This document shows positions 34,917-42,988 of a DNA stretch of 64,000 bases, piece after piece. Location: NCBI RefSeq assembly GCF_900156735.1, contig NZ_FTOL01000003.1, positions 124,001 through 188,000 on the forward strand. Reading direction: 5' to 3'. The position numbers and the translations under genes were made by a program. The DNA comes from Chryseobacterium ureilyticum (GTDB lineage: Bacteria; Bacteroidota; Bacteroidia; Flavobacteriales; Weeksellaceae). A model generated the notes under the pieces. The model worked only from the letters and a program-made list of their open reading frames with translations. It made no database searches and had not been told where the DNA came from. The first letter of the stretch is position 1. Each line of letters starts with the position of its first letter.

Positions 34917-35750
34917 ATGAAATATTATTTATTTATATTTTCTTTTATTATCATATTAACTAATGGACAAAGTATTATTACTCCAAATTTTTCAATTAAA
35001 ACTTCTCCTTATGAAGTTACCAACTATGGAATAAGTTCATATAATATATATTATAGAGTGAATTTTCTTGATAATGCGCTATCTTCTACTAGTAATAAAG
35101 AGGTAATGTGTATTCTTGAGTTAGGGGATAATAACATTTCTAAATTTTTAGATTATAATCAGATAAAGATAGATTCCCTTGATGAGAGATTTAGTGGGCA
35201 AGATAGAATTGGATCTGAAGAGATGGCAGATTATCTGAAAGTAAGAGTTTTGTGGAATAATGTTGTATTCAAAAATAATAACTTATTAATAGTTCAGGAT
35301 AGGTTCAAATCTGTATATCAATATGAGGAAAATCAGCCAAAACTTAACTGGAATTTGGAAAGTGGAGAAAAAATATTATTAGGAAGCAAGTGTAATAATG
35401 CGACAGTTCACTATAGAGGAAGAGACTACATTGCCTGGTATACTACTGATATTCCTATTAATAACGGGCCTTATATTTTTGGTGGGTTACCTGGACTTAT
35501 TTTAGAAATTGAAGATGTTGATAAAAAGTATACTTTTGAAGCAGTGGGAATAACAAAAACACCAAAGCCTATCTATCTAAGAAAGGAGAAAAATATATTA
35601 AAGACTACCAGGGAGAAATTTAGAAATGTACAAAGAGCTTATAAGGAGAATCCTAGTGCTTTTTATAGTGGTAAAGCCTATAATGAAGACGGAACTCCAA
35701 TAGTCTTGAAACAACAGAATATTAAATATGAACCAATGGAAATTGAATAA
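34917..35750 (+). CDS. GLPGLI family protein
   Basis: 277 aa with an N-terminal signal (FIFSFIIILTNGQS). It carries the family hallmark GLPGLILEIEDVDKKYTFEAVG near residue 190, preceded by the typical WYTTDIPINNGPYIFG, and a C-terminal stretch of basic residues. GLPGLI proteins are exported Bacteroidota proteins of unknown function, often in several copies beside small peptides or TonB systems. It lies in a locally AT-rich patch and ends before a terminator. Confidence 0.88.
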   Translation: MKYYLFIFSFIIILTNGQSIITPNFSIKTSPYEVTNYGISSYNIYYRVNFLDNALSSTSNKEVMCILELGDNNISKFLDYNQIKIDSLDERFSGQDRIGSEEMADYLKVRVLWNNVVFKNNNLLIVQDRFKSVYQYEENQPKLNWNLESGEKILLGSKCNNATVHYRGRDYIAWYTTDIPINNGPYIFGGLPGLILEIEDVDKKYTFEAVGITKTPKPIYLRKEKNILKTTREKFRNVQRAYKENPSAFYSGKAYNEDGTPIVLKQQNIKYEPMEIE

Positions 35751-35810
35751 TATTAATAAGTTTTTTTATTAGATTGTGAAAAATAGTATTGAATACAATC
35801 TAAAATAAAA

Positions 35811-35840
35811 AAAATCTCTCAGAAATCTGAGAGATTTTTT
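35811..35840. terminator. Bidirectional terminator between the GLPGLI gene and the tRNA array
   Basis: Stem AAATCTCTCAGA with TCTGAGAGATTT and a T-run on the right, A-run on the left. It ends the tRNA-Val transcript (minus) and the GLPGLI transcript (plus). Confidence 0.85.
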
Positions 35841-35841
35841 G

Positions 35842-35916
35842 TGGGTCCTGAGGGATTCGAACCCCCGACCCTCTGGGTGTAAACCAGATGCTCTGAACCA
35901 ACTGAGCTAAGAACCC
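35842..35916 (-). tRNA. tRNA-Val (TAC), copy 3 of the array
   Basis: 75-nt cloverleaf on the minus strand: acceptor GGGTTCT/AGGACCC with discriminator A, D-arm GCTC..GAGC, anticodon stem TCTGG/CCAGA with loop TTTACAC (anticodon TAC), T-arm with TTCGAAT. No encoded CCA. Identical to the other two copies. Confidence 0.95.
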
Positions 35917-35950
35917 GAATTTTTTTTGAAAAGGTTTCGTTTCCTTTTTG

Positions 35951-36025
35951 TGGGTCCTGAGGGATTCGAACCCCCGACCCTCTGGGTGTAAACCAGATGC
36001 TCTGAACCAACTGAGCTAAGAACCC
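35951..36025 (-). tRNA. tRNA-Val (TAC), copy 2 of the array
   Basis: Identical to the copy at 35842. The 34-nt spacer to it (35917-35950) is identical to the next spacer, making a perfect 109-bp tandem repeat. Confidence 0.95.
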
Positions 36026-36059
36026 GAATTTTTTTTGAAAAGGTTTCGTTTCCTTTTTG

Positions 36060-36134
36060 TGGGTCCTGAGGGATTCGAACCCCCGACCCTCTGGGTGTAA
36101 ACCAGATGCTCTGAACCAACTGAGCTAAGAACCC
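36060..36134 (-). tRNA. tRNA-Val (TAC), copy 1 of the array (promoter-proximal)
   Basis: Identical sequence, first transcribed. A -7 box lies about 37 nt upstream at 36172-36179. All three copies should come from one precursor RNA. Confidence 0.95.
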
Positions 36135-36171
36135 TCTAGACTTTTTTGTTGTTTTCTCGTTTAGAGTGGTG

Positions 36172-36179
36172 CAAATATA
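36172..36179 (-). promoter_or_regulatory. -7 promoter box (TATATTTG) for the tRNA-Val array
   Basis: Exact TAnnTTTG on the minus strand, 4 nt past the folC stop. It would start transcription shortly before the first tRNA. Confidence 0.55.
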
Positions 36180-36183
36180 CAAC

Positions 36184-37428
36184 TTATTCTTTAAACTCTA
36201 AATTTTTTTCTAAAAAATCTCCAACAACAAAGTTGCTTCCGCCAATAAAAATCATTTCTTCACTCGTACATCGTTCTTTTGCAGATAGATACGCTTCCTG
36301 TACTGAATTGAAAATTTTATAAAAAATTTTCGCCTCCTGAAGTAAGTTTTCGTAATCTTCGGGGTGTCTTCCCCTGTTGATGGATGGTTTGGCAAAATAA
36401 AACTCAGAATTTTCAGGAAGCAATTCCATCACTTCATCTATCTTTTTATCATTTACAAAACCCAAAATGATGTGCTTGTACTTGTTAATTGAATTTAATT
36501 GAGAAAAAACATACTCAAGTCCTGCTTGATTATGTCCGGTATCGCAAATCGTAAGCGGATCTTTTGAAAACTCAAACCAACGTCCGATGAATCCTGTGTT
36601 TTGATGTACACTCAATAATCCGGTTTCAATATGTTCATTTGAAATATCTACCTGAAATTTCTTCAATTCTTCAATAATAGCTAGCACTACCCGGATATTC
36701 TTTTTCTGGTAATTTCCTTTTAAATCAGAAGAAAGATCTGTGTGAAGTAGAGTAGCATCAATAAAAGGAGCGTTTTCATGAGTCGCTTTTTCTTTAATAA
36801 TGTTTTTTACCAATTCAGTTTCATCTCCGGAAATAATAGGAATATTCTTTTTAATGATTCCTGCTTTTTCCATTGCAATTTCTTCGATAGTATCTCCTAA
36901 AATATTCTGGTGGTCAAGTTGAACATTTGTAATTGCAGAAACCAAAGGATTGATAATATTGGTTGAATCTAATCTTCCGCCTAAGCCTACTTCAATAATG
37001 GCAAAATCAACCTGCTGCTGATAAAAATATTCAAATGCCATAATGGTGGTAAACTCAAAGAATGACGGACGAATATCTTCAGGTATATTTTTAAGTTTTT
37101 GAATAAAATCAAAGACAAATTCTTTATTACAGTTTTTACCATTGACTTTTATTCGCTCTGTAAAGTCTATAAGATGAGGAGAATTATATAACCCTATTTT
37201 ATAACCAGCTTCCTGAAGGACAGAAGCCAGCATATTACTTGAAGAACCCTTTCCGTTTGTTCCTCCGATATGAATGCACTTTATTTTTTCCTGCGGGTTT
37301 CCAAAATATGCACAAAGCTTAGTAATATTGTCCAGCCCCGGTTTGTAGGCTTTTTGTCCATCTATCTGATAGTTGGGCATCTGTACGAAAAGCCAGTCAA
37401 TAGCCTCCTGATATTGTTCATTTGTCAT
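36184..37428 (-). CDS. folC: Folylpolyglutamate synthase / dihydrofolate synthase
   Basis: 414 aa Mur-ligase-superfamily enzyme adding glutamate to dihydropteroate and folates. P-loop in IHIGGTNGKGSSSNML, substrate loop NSPHLIDFTERIKVNG, FEFTTIMAFEYF, EVGLGGRLDSTN, TNVQLDHQNILGDTIEEIAMEKAGIIK and C-terminal CDTGHNQAG. Length is normal. It runs into the tRNA-Val array and is divergent from the TolC-family gene. Whether both DHFS and FPGS activities are present cannot be told from sequence. Confidence 0.94.
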   Translation of the reverse strand: MTNEQYQEAIDWLFVQMPNYQIDGQKAYKPGLDNITKLCAYFGNPQEKIKCIHIGGTNGKGSSSNMLASVLQEAGYKIGLYNSPHLIDFTERIKVNGKNCNKEFVFDFIQKLKNIPEDIRPSFFEFTTIMAFEYFYQQQVDFAIIEVGLGGRLDSTNIINPLVSAITNVQLDHQNILGDTIEEIAMEKAGIIKKNIPIISGDETELVKNIIKEKATHENAPFIDATLLHTDLSSDLKGNYQKKNIRVVLAIIEELKKFQVDISNEHIETGLLSVHQNTGFIGRWFEFSKDPLTICDTGHNQAGLEYVFSQLNSINKYKHIILGFVNDKKIDEVMELLPENSEFYFAKPSINRGRHPEDYENLLQEAKIFYKIFNSVQEAYLSAKERCTSEEMIFIGGSNFVVGDFLEKNLEFKE

Positions 37429-37524
37429 GATACAAAATTCTCAAAAGTTTTATGAAAAAAAAACAATTTTTTTCAATCTGTAACTTTTTTATATTTACTT
37501 CGTCTAATAGGGAAAAATCTTAAC

Positions 37525-38850
37525 ATGAAAAAAACTTGGATTATCGTTTTCGGATTAGCTTGCTTGAGCATGAATGCTCAAAAGAAATGGTCCTTAAAAG
37601 AATGTGTTAGCTATGCAGTGGAGCATAATCTTCAGGTTATCCAAAATCAATATACCAAGCAGAATCAAGACTATAACCTTAAAGCTGCCAGGAAAGAATA
37701 TCTGCCTTCTGTATCAGGAAGTGTATCAAATGGAGTAAGTTTTGGGCAGGCATCGTTGGGAGCCGGAAGTTTTAGGAATGATAGATTTAATAACAGTGTA
37801 GGGGTAGGTGCAGATATTTTAATCTATAATAACGGAAGACTGGAAAAGAATGTAAGAAAACTTCAGTTTGATGTAGAAGCTAGCCAATACGATATTGAAG
37901 CAATTAAAAATGATATTTCTGTACAAATTGCACAGCAATATCTTACAGCTTTATTAAACAAAGAAATTGTTAAAATTTCTCAAAGTGCTGTGGAAAATGC
38001 TAAAAAGCAATATGACAGAGCAAAGATTACCACACAGGTTGGAACAACAGCCCAGACAGTTTTGGCTGAAGCAGAGGCTGCATTGGCCAGAGAAAAACAA
38101 AATCTTAAAACAGCAGAAGTTAATGTAGGAAGAGCGTTATTTGCTATTGTTCAGCTTCTACAGCTTCCTGACTATAAAGATTTTGATGTAGAAAATGTGG
38201 ATGTTCCTGAACAGCTTGATTCACAGTTGGTAACTACAGACGAAGTTCTTACCAAAGCTTATGATCTACAACCCCAGATAAAAGCAGCAGAAAGCAGAAT
38301 AAGATCTGCTGAAGCACAAACAGAAGTAAGTAAAACAGCATTCTGGCCAACATTATCGGCAAGTGCGGGGCTTTCTACATTCTATAATAATATTTTAAAT
38401 GGAGGTCCTGTAAGTACTAATCAGGATGGGTTCTTTAAACAATATAAAGATCAGTTTGGACAAAATGTAGGACTATCCCTTAATATTCCTATTTTTAATA
38501 AAGGAAAAACAAAATTGCAGGTAGAGCAATCCAGGCTGAATGAAAGTGTAAGTAAAATTACCCTTGAACAGCAGAAACAATCTGTAAGACAAAATATTCA
38601 GAAAGCACAGTTTGATGCTGATGCCAACTATGAATCATATCTTGCCGCAGTAGAGGCAGAGAAGAGCTCGAAACTGGCTCTTGATTTTGCAGATAAAAGC
38701 TATACTGCAGGTAAAACAACGATTTATGACGTAAATGTTGCAAGAAATAATTATGCAAATGCACAGGGATCAGTAGCGCAGGCAAAATATAATTATCTTT
38801 TTAGTCTTAAACTATTGAATTTCTATGCAGGAATTCCATTAAGTTTGTAA
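37525..38850 (+). CDS. TolC-family outer-membrane efflux protein
   Basis: 441 aa. Signal peptide (IIVFGLACLSMNAQ), then two OEP repeats of long alpha-helices: VSYAVEHNLQVIQNQ, VAQQYLTALLNKEIV-like (IAQQYLTALLNKEIVKIS), AKKQYDRAKITTQVG, and in the second half LQPQIKAAESRIRSAEAQ and ARNNYANAQGSVAQAKYNYLFSLKLL. It forms the outer-membrane tunnel for a tripartite efflux or type I export system. No membrane-fusion or inner-membrane pump gene is next to it; instead sprT-like and manC follow with 1-2 nt gaps. Confidence 0.9.
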   Translation: MKKTWIIVFGLACLSMNAQKKWSLKECVSYAVEHNLQVIQNQYTKQNQDYNLKAARKEYLPSVSGSVSNGVSFGQASLGAGSFRNDRFNNSVGVGADILIYNNGRLEKNVRKLQFDVEASQYDIEAIKNDISVQIAQQYLTALLNKEIVKISQSAVENAKKQYDRAKITTQVGTTAQTVLAEAEAALAREKQNLKTAEVNVGRALFAIVQLLQLPDYKDFDVENVDVPEQLDSQLVTTDEVLTKAYDLQPQIKAAESRIRSAEAQTEVSKTAFWPTLSASAGLSTFYNNILNGGPVSTNQDGFFKQYKDQFGQNVGLSLNIPIFNKGKTKLQVEQSRLNESVSKITLEQQKQSVRQNIQKAQFDADANYESYLAAVEAEKSSKLALDFADKSYTAGKTTIYDVNVARNNYANAQGSVAQAKYNYLFSLKLLNFYAGIPLSL

Positions 38851-38851
38851 G

Positions 38852-39442
38852 ATGTCTATTCAATCATTAGAAAAATATTTACCTCAAAATACACTTAAAT
38901 ATTTAAGAATTTGGTTTTCAGACTACTATATTCATATAAAAGTCACGAGAAACAGAAATTCTAAACTGGGAGATTACAGAAAACTTCCGGATAATTCGCA
39001 TGAAATTACGGTAAACTCTACGCTTACCCCACAACTTTTTTTCTTTGTGCTTACCCATGAACTGGCACATCTGATTGCTTTCGAAAAATATGGAAGAAAA
39101 ATTTCTCCTCATGGTAATGAGTGGAAGGAAACCTTTAGAAATATGCTTATTGAAAGCCTTGAAATTTATGATGAAGACTTAAAGCCTATTATCGTAAAAT
39201 TCTCAAAATCCCCCAAGGCAAAATTCATGGCAAGCCCCGATCTAGTAAGATATTTTCATACTGAAAAACAAGATGATAGGCTTCGGTTTATTGAAGAGCT
39301 TCAGAAGGGAGAATTTTTTATATACCGCAACGAAAAGTATTTATTGGAAGGTCTGATTAAAAAAAACTATCTTTGTAAGAACCTGGCTACTGGAAGGAAG
39401 TATTCTTTCAAGCCTTTAGCGAGGGTAGAAAAATGTAGCTAA
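38852..39442 (+). CDS. SprT-like zinc metalloprotease domain protein
   Basis: 196 aa cytoplasmic protein. Zincin motif HELAHLIAFEKYG followed by SPHGNEWKETFRNML, where the third ligand His is expected, matches the SprT/Spartan domain. The C-terminal region holds CKNLATGRKYSFKPLARVEKC, a degenerate zinc-ribbon-like tail. SprT-domain proteins of eukaryotes cleave DNA-protein crosslinks; the bacterial role is poorly known. Gaps of 1 and 2 nt to tolC and manC suggest strict co-translation with genes of apparently unrelated role. Confidence 0.85.
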   Translation: MSIQSLEKYLPQNTLKYLRIWFSDYYIHIKVTRNRNSKLGDYRKLPDNSHEITVNSTLTPQLFFFVLTHELAHLIAFEKYGRKISPHGNEWKETFRNMLIESLEIYDEDLKPIIVKFSKSPKAKFMASPDLVRYFHTEKQDDRLRFIEELQKGEFFIYRNEKYLLEGLIKKNYLCKNLATGRKYSFKPLARVEKCS

Positions 39443-39444
39443 GA

Positions 39445-40527
39445 ATGTTAAAATCAGATAGATACTGTGTTATAATGGCGGGTGGAATCGGTAGCCGGTT
39501 CTGGCCGATGAGTACACAGAAATTTCCGAAGCAGTTTCAGGATATTTTAGGCACCGGACGTACAATGATTCAGCAGACCTATGACAGAATCAGTAAGGTT
39601 ATTCCTAAAGAACAGATATTTGTAATTACAAATAAAGAATATGTAGCGCTGTCACATCAGCAGCTTCCGGAAATTCCTGAAGAAAATATTGTAGGTGAAC
39701 CCCTGATGAAAAATACAGCGGCGTGTAACCTGTATATGGCAAATAAGATCACTGAAATTAACCCGAATGCTACTATGATTGTTCTTCCGGCAGATCATTT
39801 GATTCTAAAGGAAGATGTATTTTTGGAAAAGGTAGAAGTGGCTTTTGATCTGGCTTCTAAGCATGAGTATCTTGTAACACTGGGGATTACGCCTACAAGA
39901 CCGGATACAGGATATGGATACATTCAGTTTGTAGAAAAGAAAAATTCAGAATATTTCAAAGTAAAAACATTTACAGAAAAGCCAATTCTTGAAATTGCTC
40001 AAAGCTTTTTGGAAAGTGGTGATTTCCTTTGGAATGCAGGTATTTTTATTTGGAACGTAAAAAGTATTCATCATGCATTTGAAATGTATCTGCCAGAAAT
40101 GATGCAGCATTTTATGGCATGTGAATACAACTCTGAAAAAGAAAATAATTGTATTGAGCTTATTTACCCTAAAGTTCAGAAAATATCTATAGATAACGGA
40201 ATTTTAGAAAAAGCTAAAAATGTTTATGTAATCCCATCAGATCTTGGATGGAGTGATTTGGGAACATGGACTTCCGTTTATGAGAATACAGAAAAGGATA
40301 AAAATGGTAATGCTGTAAAACTGAAACATTTGCTGGCATACAATTCAAAAGGAAATATTATCCGTTTAAAAAATAACAATAAGGCTGTTATCATCGACGG
40401 TCTTGAAAACTTTATTGTGGTAGATACTGATAAGGCCCTTCTAATTTGTCCTAGAGATAATGACCAACTTATCAAAGACTATGTTCTTGATCTTAAGAAT
40501 TTTAAGAAAGGAGATAAGTTTATGTAA
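39445..40527 (+). CDS. manC: Mannose-1-phosphate guanylyltransferase
   Basis: 360 aa. Makes GDP-mannose from mannose-1-P and GTP for surface polysaccharides. Nucleotidyltransferase signature VIMAGGIGSRFWPMSTQKFPKQF, then ENIVGEPLMKNTAACNLYMA, VLPADHLI, DTGYGYIQF, FTEKPILE, FLWNAGIFIW and SDLGWSDLGTW. It lacks the C-terminal isomerase domain of bifunctional ManA/ManC enzymes, as is normal at this length. It closes the tight tolC-sprT-manC run. Confidence 0.93.
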   Translation: MLKSDRYCVIMAGGIGSRFWPMSTQKFPKQFQDILGTGRTMIQQTYDRISKVIPKEQIFVITNKEYVALSHQQLPEIPEENIVGEPLMKNTAACNLYMANKITEINPNATMIVLPADHLILKEDVFLEKVEVAFDLASKHEYLVTLGITPTRPDTGYGYIQFVEKKNSEYFKVKTFTEKPILEIAQSFLESGDFLWNAGIFIWNVKSIHHAFEMYLPEMMQHFMACEYNSEKENNCIELIYPKVQKISIDNGILEKAKNVYVIPSDLGWSDLGTWTSVYENTEKDKNGNAVKLKHLLAYNSKGNIIRLKNNNKAVIIDGLENFIVVDTDKALLICPRDNDQLIKDYVLDLKNFKKGDKFM

Positions 40528-40559
40528 TATTTGGTATCTTTTATGCTTATTTTTAGGCT

Positions 40560-41225
40560 ATGATTAAAATTACACTCCGATTAGCAACTCTTACACTCTT
40601 GTTGTTTTCCGCTCTGGGATACGCTCAGGAGAAAAAGAAGTTTTCAAGTATTCCGAATATTTTACAGAAAATAAGCCCTGATGACAGAGTAGATTCGTGG
40701 GTTTTAGTATATAATAGTTACGGAAAAGGAGAGGAGATAAAAACATCAGGCGGTAAGCTAAGCTATACGCCTCAGTTTTCTGGATTTAATTTATTTCCCA
40801 GTGAGGATAGTTTTTATTATATCGCTTATTCTTTAGGAGGAAAAATTAATTACGTTATAGATGTAGAGGCACTTAAGAAGTTTGTAGGAAAGATTGACAA
40901 CCCTCAGGAAGCTGCAATAATATTGACTGCAGACGGCTATATGGTCGATGAAGAATTCAAAGACCTTGCTGGAAATTACCATGAAGATCAATCGAATTAC
41001 TACCTGGATCTTGGAAAAGTAACATCAAAAGAATGTCCTTATCAGAAAACACATTATACATTAACGGTAAATAAGTCTAACGGGCTTGTAACCAATGTAA
41101 AAGATAATGGAACTTATATTGAGCTTTACAATAAAAAATGTGCTAATAACCCAAGACTTTTAAAAGTCGAGAAAAAAGAAGAACCAAAGAAAGATGAGCC
41201 TAAAAAAACACCAAAACGCAGATAA
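40560..41225 (+). CDS. Exported protein of unknown function
   Basis: 221 aa with a signal peptide (LATLTLLLFSALGYAQ). The mature part is mixed alpha/beta with no motif I recognise (DSWVLVYNSYGKGEEIKTSGG, YYIAYSLGGKINYVIDVEAL, VTSKECPYQKTHYTL). Two cysteines flank the last third and the tail is Lys/Pro/Glu-rich (KKEEPKKDEPKKTPKRR). Its 3' end overlaps the downstream GNAT gene by 32 nt, so the two are coupled. Confidence 0.75.
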   Translation: MIKITLRLATLTLLLFSALGYAQEKKKFSSIPNILQKISPDDRVDSWVLVYNSYGKGEEIKTSGGKLSYTPQFSGFNLFPSEDSFYYIAYSLGGKINYVIDVEALKKFVGKIDNPQEAAIILTADGYMVDEEFKDLAGNYHEDQSNYYLDLGKVTSKECPYQKTHYTLTVNKSNGLVTNVKDNGTYIELYNKKCANNPRLLKVEKKEEPKKDEPKKTPKRR

Positions 41226-41727
41226 TACATATGAAACTGAGCGTTTAATACTTCGACCAATGTCTGCTGAAGACAGAGATTTTGTTTTTGAACTCTATAA
41301 CAGACCGAAATTTATTCAACATATTGGTAACAGAAATGTGAATAGCGTTGAAGATGCAGAAAATTATATTTTGAATAGATTTGCTCCACAGATTGAAAGA
41401 CTTGGATATGGAAACTATCTTTTAGTAACTAAGGATAATAATGAAAAAATAGGAGCTGTAGGAATCTTTGAAAGAGAAGGTCTTGATGTAGTAGATATTG
41501 GATATTCTTTACTGGAAGAGTTTGAAGGAAAAGGTTATGCTTTTGAAGCTGCTCAAAAGGTAAAATCAATAGGAATGGATAATTTCGGATTATCTAAAAT
41601 ATCTGCAATTATTTCAAAGGATAATCTTTCATCTCAAAAACTGATTGAAAAACTGGGATTAAAATTTAAAAAGCATGTAACCCTTCCTGGTGAAACAGAA
41701 GAACTAAACTATTACGAAACAGAATAG
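41194..41727 (+). CDS. GNAT-family N-acetyltransferase (RimJ/RimL-like)
   Basis: 177 aa. TERLILRPMSAEDRDFVFELY, IGAVGIFEREGLDVVDIGYSLLEEFEGKGYAFEAAQKV (acetyl-CoA loop) and SKDNLSSQKLIEKLGLKFKKH are the standard GNAT elements of the RimJ/RimL type. It probably acetylates a protein N-terminus or small amine. The chosen ATG lies inside the end of the preceding gene; the first GNAT strand begins 14 residues later, so a start after the overlap would also be possible only with a non-ATG codon. Confidence 0.85.
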   Translation: MSLKKHQNADNTYETERLILRPMSAEDRDFVFELYNRPKFIQHIGNRNVNSVEDAENYILNRFAPQIERLGYGNYLLVTKDNNEKIGAVGIFEREGLDVVDIGYSLLEEFEGKGYAFEAAQKVKSIGMDNFGLSKISAIISKDNLSSQKLIEKLGLKFKKHVTLPGETEELNYYETE

Positions 41728-41737
41728 ATAATAAAAA

Positions 41738-41785
41738 ATATTCACAAATAGCACCGTCTATTTATTAGTGTTATTTGTGAATACT
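41738..41785. terminator. Long inverted repeat between GNAT and bcp genes
   Basis: AATATTCACAAATAGCAC pairs with GTGTTATTTGTGAATA (one mismatch) around a ~14-nt loop. It lies between convergent genes and probably terminates both. Confidence 0.65.
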
Positions 41786-41799
41786 TTTGTGTTTAAAAA

Positions 41800-42249
41800 C
41801 TATCCTTCCAGGATCTGATCAGCAGCTGTTTTTGAAGTTACTTTTTCAATCACTCTTGTACAGATTCCGTTTTCATCAAAGATAAAAGTCGTTCTTACAA
41901 TTCCCATATAGGTTTTGCCAAATGTTTTTTTCTCCTTCCAAACTCCAAATTTTTCAATAATATCACGATTTTCATCAGCGATAAGGTCATAAGGAAAGGC
42001 AAATTTACTGTGGAAGTTTTTCTGCTTCTTTATGGTGTCTCCACTTACTCCCAATAATTGAAATCCTACCTTTTCAAGCATTGAATAATTATCACTTAGA
42101 TTACATGCTTCCACTGTACATGTCGGAGTACTGGCTTGTGGATAAAAGAAAACAACCAGCTTTTTTCCGATTAATTGTGATGAGGTTACTGTTTCTCCAT
42201 CCTGATTGAATCCTTCAAATTCAGGTAATTTGTCTCCAACTTTCAGCAT
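41800..42249 (-). CDS. bcp: Thioredoxin-dependent peroxiredoxin, Bcp/PrxQ type
   Basis: 149 aa. The peroxidatic Cys lies in FFYPQASTPTCTVEACNL, with the resolving Cys five residues later as in PrxQ. VSGDTIKKQKNFHSKFAFPYDLIAD and GIVRTTFIFDENG complete the fold. It reduces hydroperoxides using thioredoxin. It is divergent from nth; the 33-bp gap includes the nth -7 box. Confidence 0.93.
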   Translation of the reverse strand: MLKVGDKLPEFEGFNQDGETVTSSQLIGKKLVVFFYPQASTPTCTVEACNLSDNYSMLEKVGFQLLGVSGDTIKKQKNFHSKFAFPYDLIADENRDIIEKFGVWKEKKTFGKTYMGIVRTTFIFDENGICTRVIEKVTSKTAADQILEG

Positions 42250-42256
42250 AATGATT

Positions 42257-42264
42257 TATTTTTG
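42257..42264 (+). promoter_or_regulatory. -7 promoter box (TATTTTTG) for nth
   Basis: Exact TAnnTTTG 18 nt before ATG 42283. Its overlap with an in-frame TTG at 42262 argues against that upstream start. Confidence 0.55.
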
Positions 42265-42282
42265 TTCAAATTTAAGGGTAAA

Positions 42283-42903
42283 ATGACAAAAAAGCAAAGA
42301 GCGGAACTCGTTCAGATAGAATTGGATAAATTATATCCTACTACACCTATTCCGTTGGATCATACCGATCCTTATACGTTGATGGTTGCCGTAGCACTTT
42401 CCGCACAAACTACGGATAAAAAAGTAAATGAAGTTACCCCAAATCTTTTCGAAGTGGCTGGAACTCCACAGAGAATGGCGAGACTGGAGGAATTTCAGAT
42501 CAAGGAATTAATTAAAGAAATTGGATTATCCAATACCAAGGCAAAAAACCTGAAGAGAATGGCTGAGCTTTTACTGGAGAGGCATAATGGCATTGTTCCT
42601 CAGACTTATGAAGAATTAGAGGCGCTTCCTGGTGTAGGACACAAGACTGCTTCAGTAGTGATGAGCCAAGGTTTCGGATTTCCTGCTTTTCCCGTAGATA
42701 CTCACATCCATCGTCTGATGACCCAATGGAAACTGACTTCTGGTAAAAACGTGGTGGAAACAGAAAAAGATGCTAAGAAATTATTCCCTGAAGAGGTATG
42801 GAATAAGCTTCACCTTCAGATTATTTTTTACGGTAGAGAATATTCTCCGGCGAGAGGAAAAGGAGAGAAGGACTTCATTACTAAAATGATGTTTGAGAAG
42901 TAA
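42283..42903 (+). CDS. nth: Endonuclease III-like DNA glycosylase lacking the Fe-S cluster
   Basis: 206 aa base-excision repair enzyme. The helix-hairpin-helix ALPGVGHKTASVV carries the catalytic Lys121, and FPVDTHIHR holds the catalytic Asp139. Normal Nth ends with a C-x6-C-x2-C-x5-C [4Fe-4S] loop. Here the equivalent region reads FYGREYSPARGKGEKDF and the whole protein has no cysteine at all. The chemistry should be intact while the cluster, thought to help DNA binding, is gone. Divergent from bcp. Confidence 0.92.
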   Translation: MTKKQRAELVQIELDKLYPTTPIPLDHTDPYTLMVAVALSAQTTDKKVNEVTPNLFEVAGTPQRMARLEEFQIKELIKEIGLSNTKAKNLKRMAELLLERHNGIVPQTYEELEALPGVGHKTASVVMSQGFGFPAFPVDTHIHRLMTQWKLTSGKNVVETEKDAKKLFPEEVWNKLHLQIIFYGREYSPARGKGEKDFITKMMFEK

Positions 42904-42930
42904 AAATTTGATGTTTTACCGAGCAAAATT

Positions 42931-42980
42931 CCCCTTCTTTGAAGGGGTGGATTTTTGCGCTGCAAAAAGACGGGGTAGTT
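42931..42980. repeat. REP-like intergenic element with two nested hairpins
   Basis: CCCCTTCTTTGAAGGGG (7-bp stem) is followed by TTTTTGCGCTGCAAAAA (7-bp stem) and GACGGGGTAGTTT. This resembles a dispersed Bacteroidota intergenic repeat whose usual form I recall as an AAGGGGTGG...GACGGGGTGG framework. It lies between convergent nth and the DinB gene. Confidence 0.5.
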
Positions 42981-42988
42981 TATAAGGA

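Noticed and set aside
35842..36134. 109-bp periodic repeat considered as CRISPR or satellite
   Set aside because: Each unit contains a full tRNA cloverleaf and the spacers are identical.
35819..36182. Overlapping minus-strand open frames with repeated WFTPRGSGVRIPQDP sequence
   Set aside because: They are translations of the tRNA-Val genes and their spacers, not proteins.
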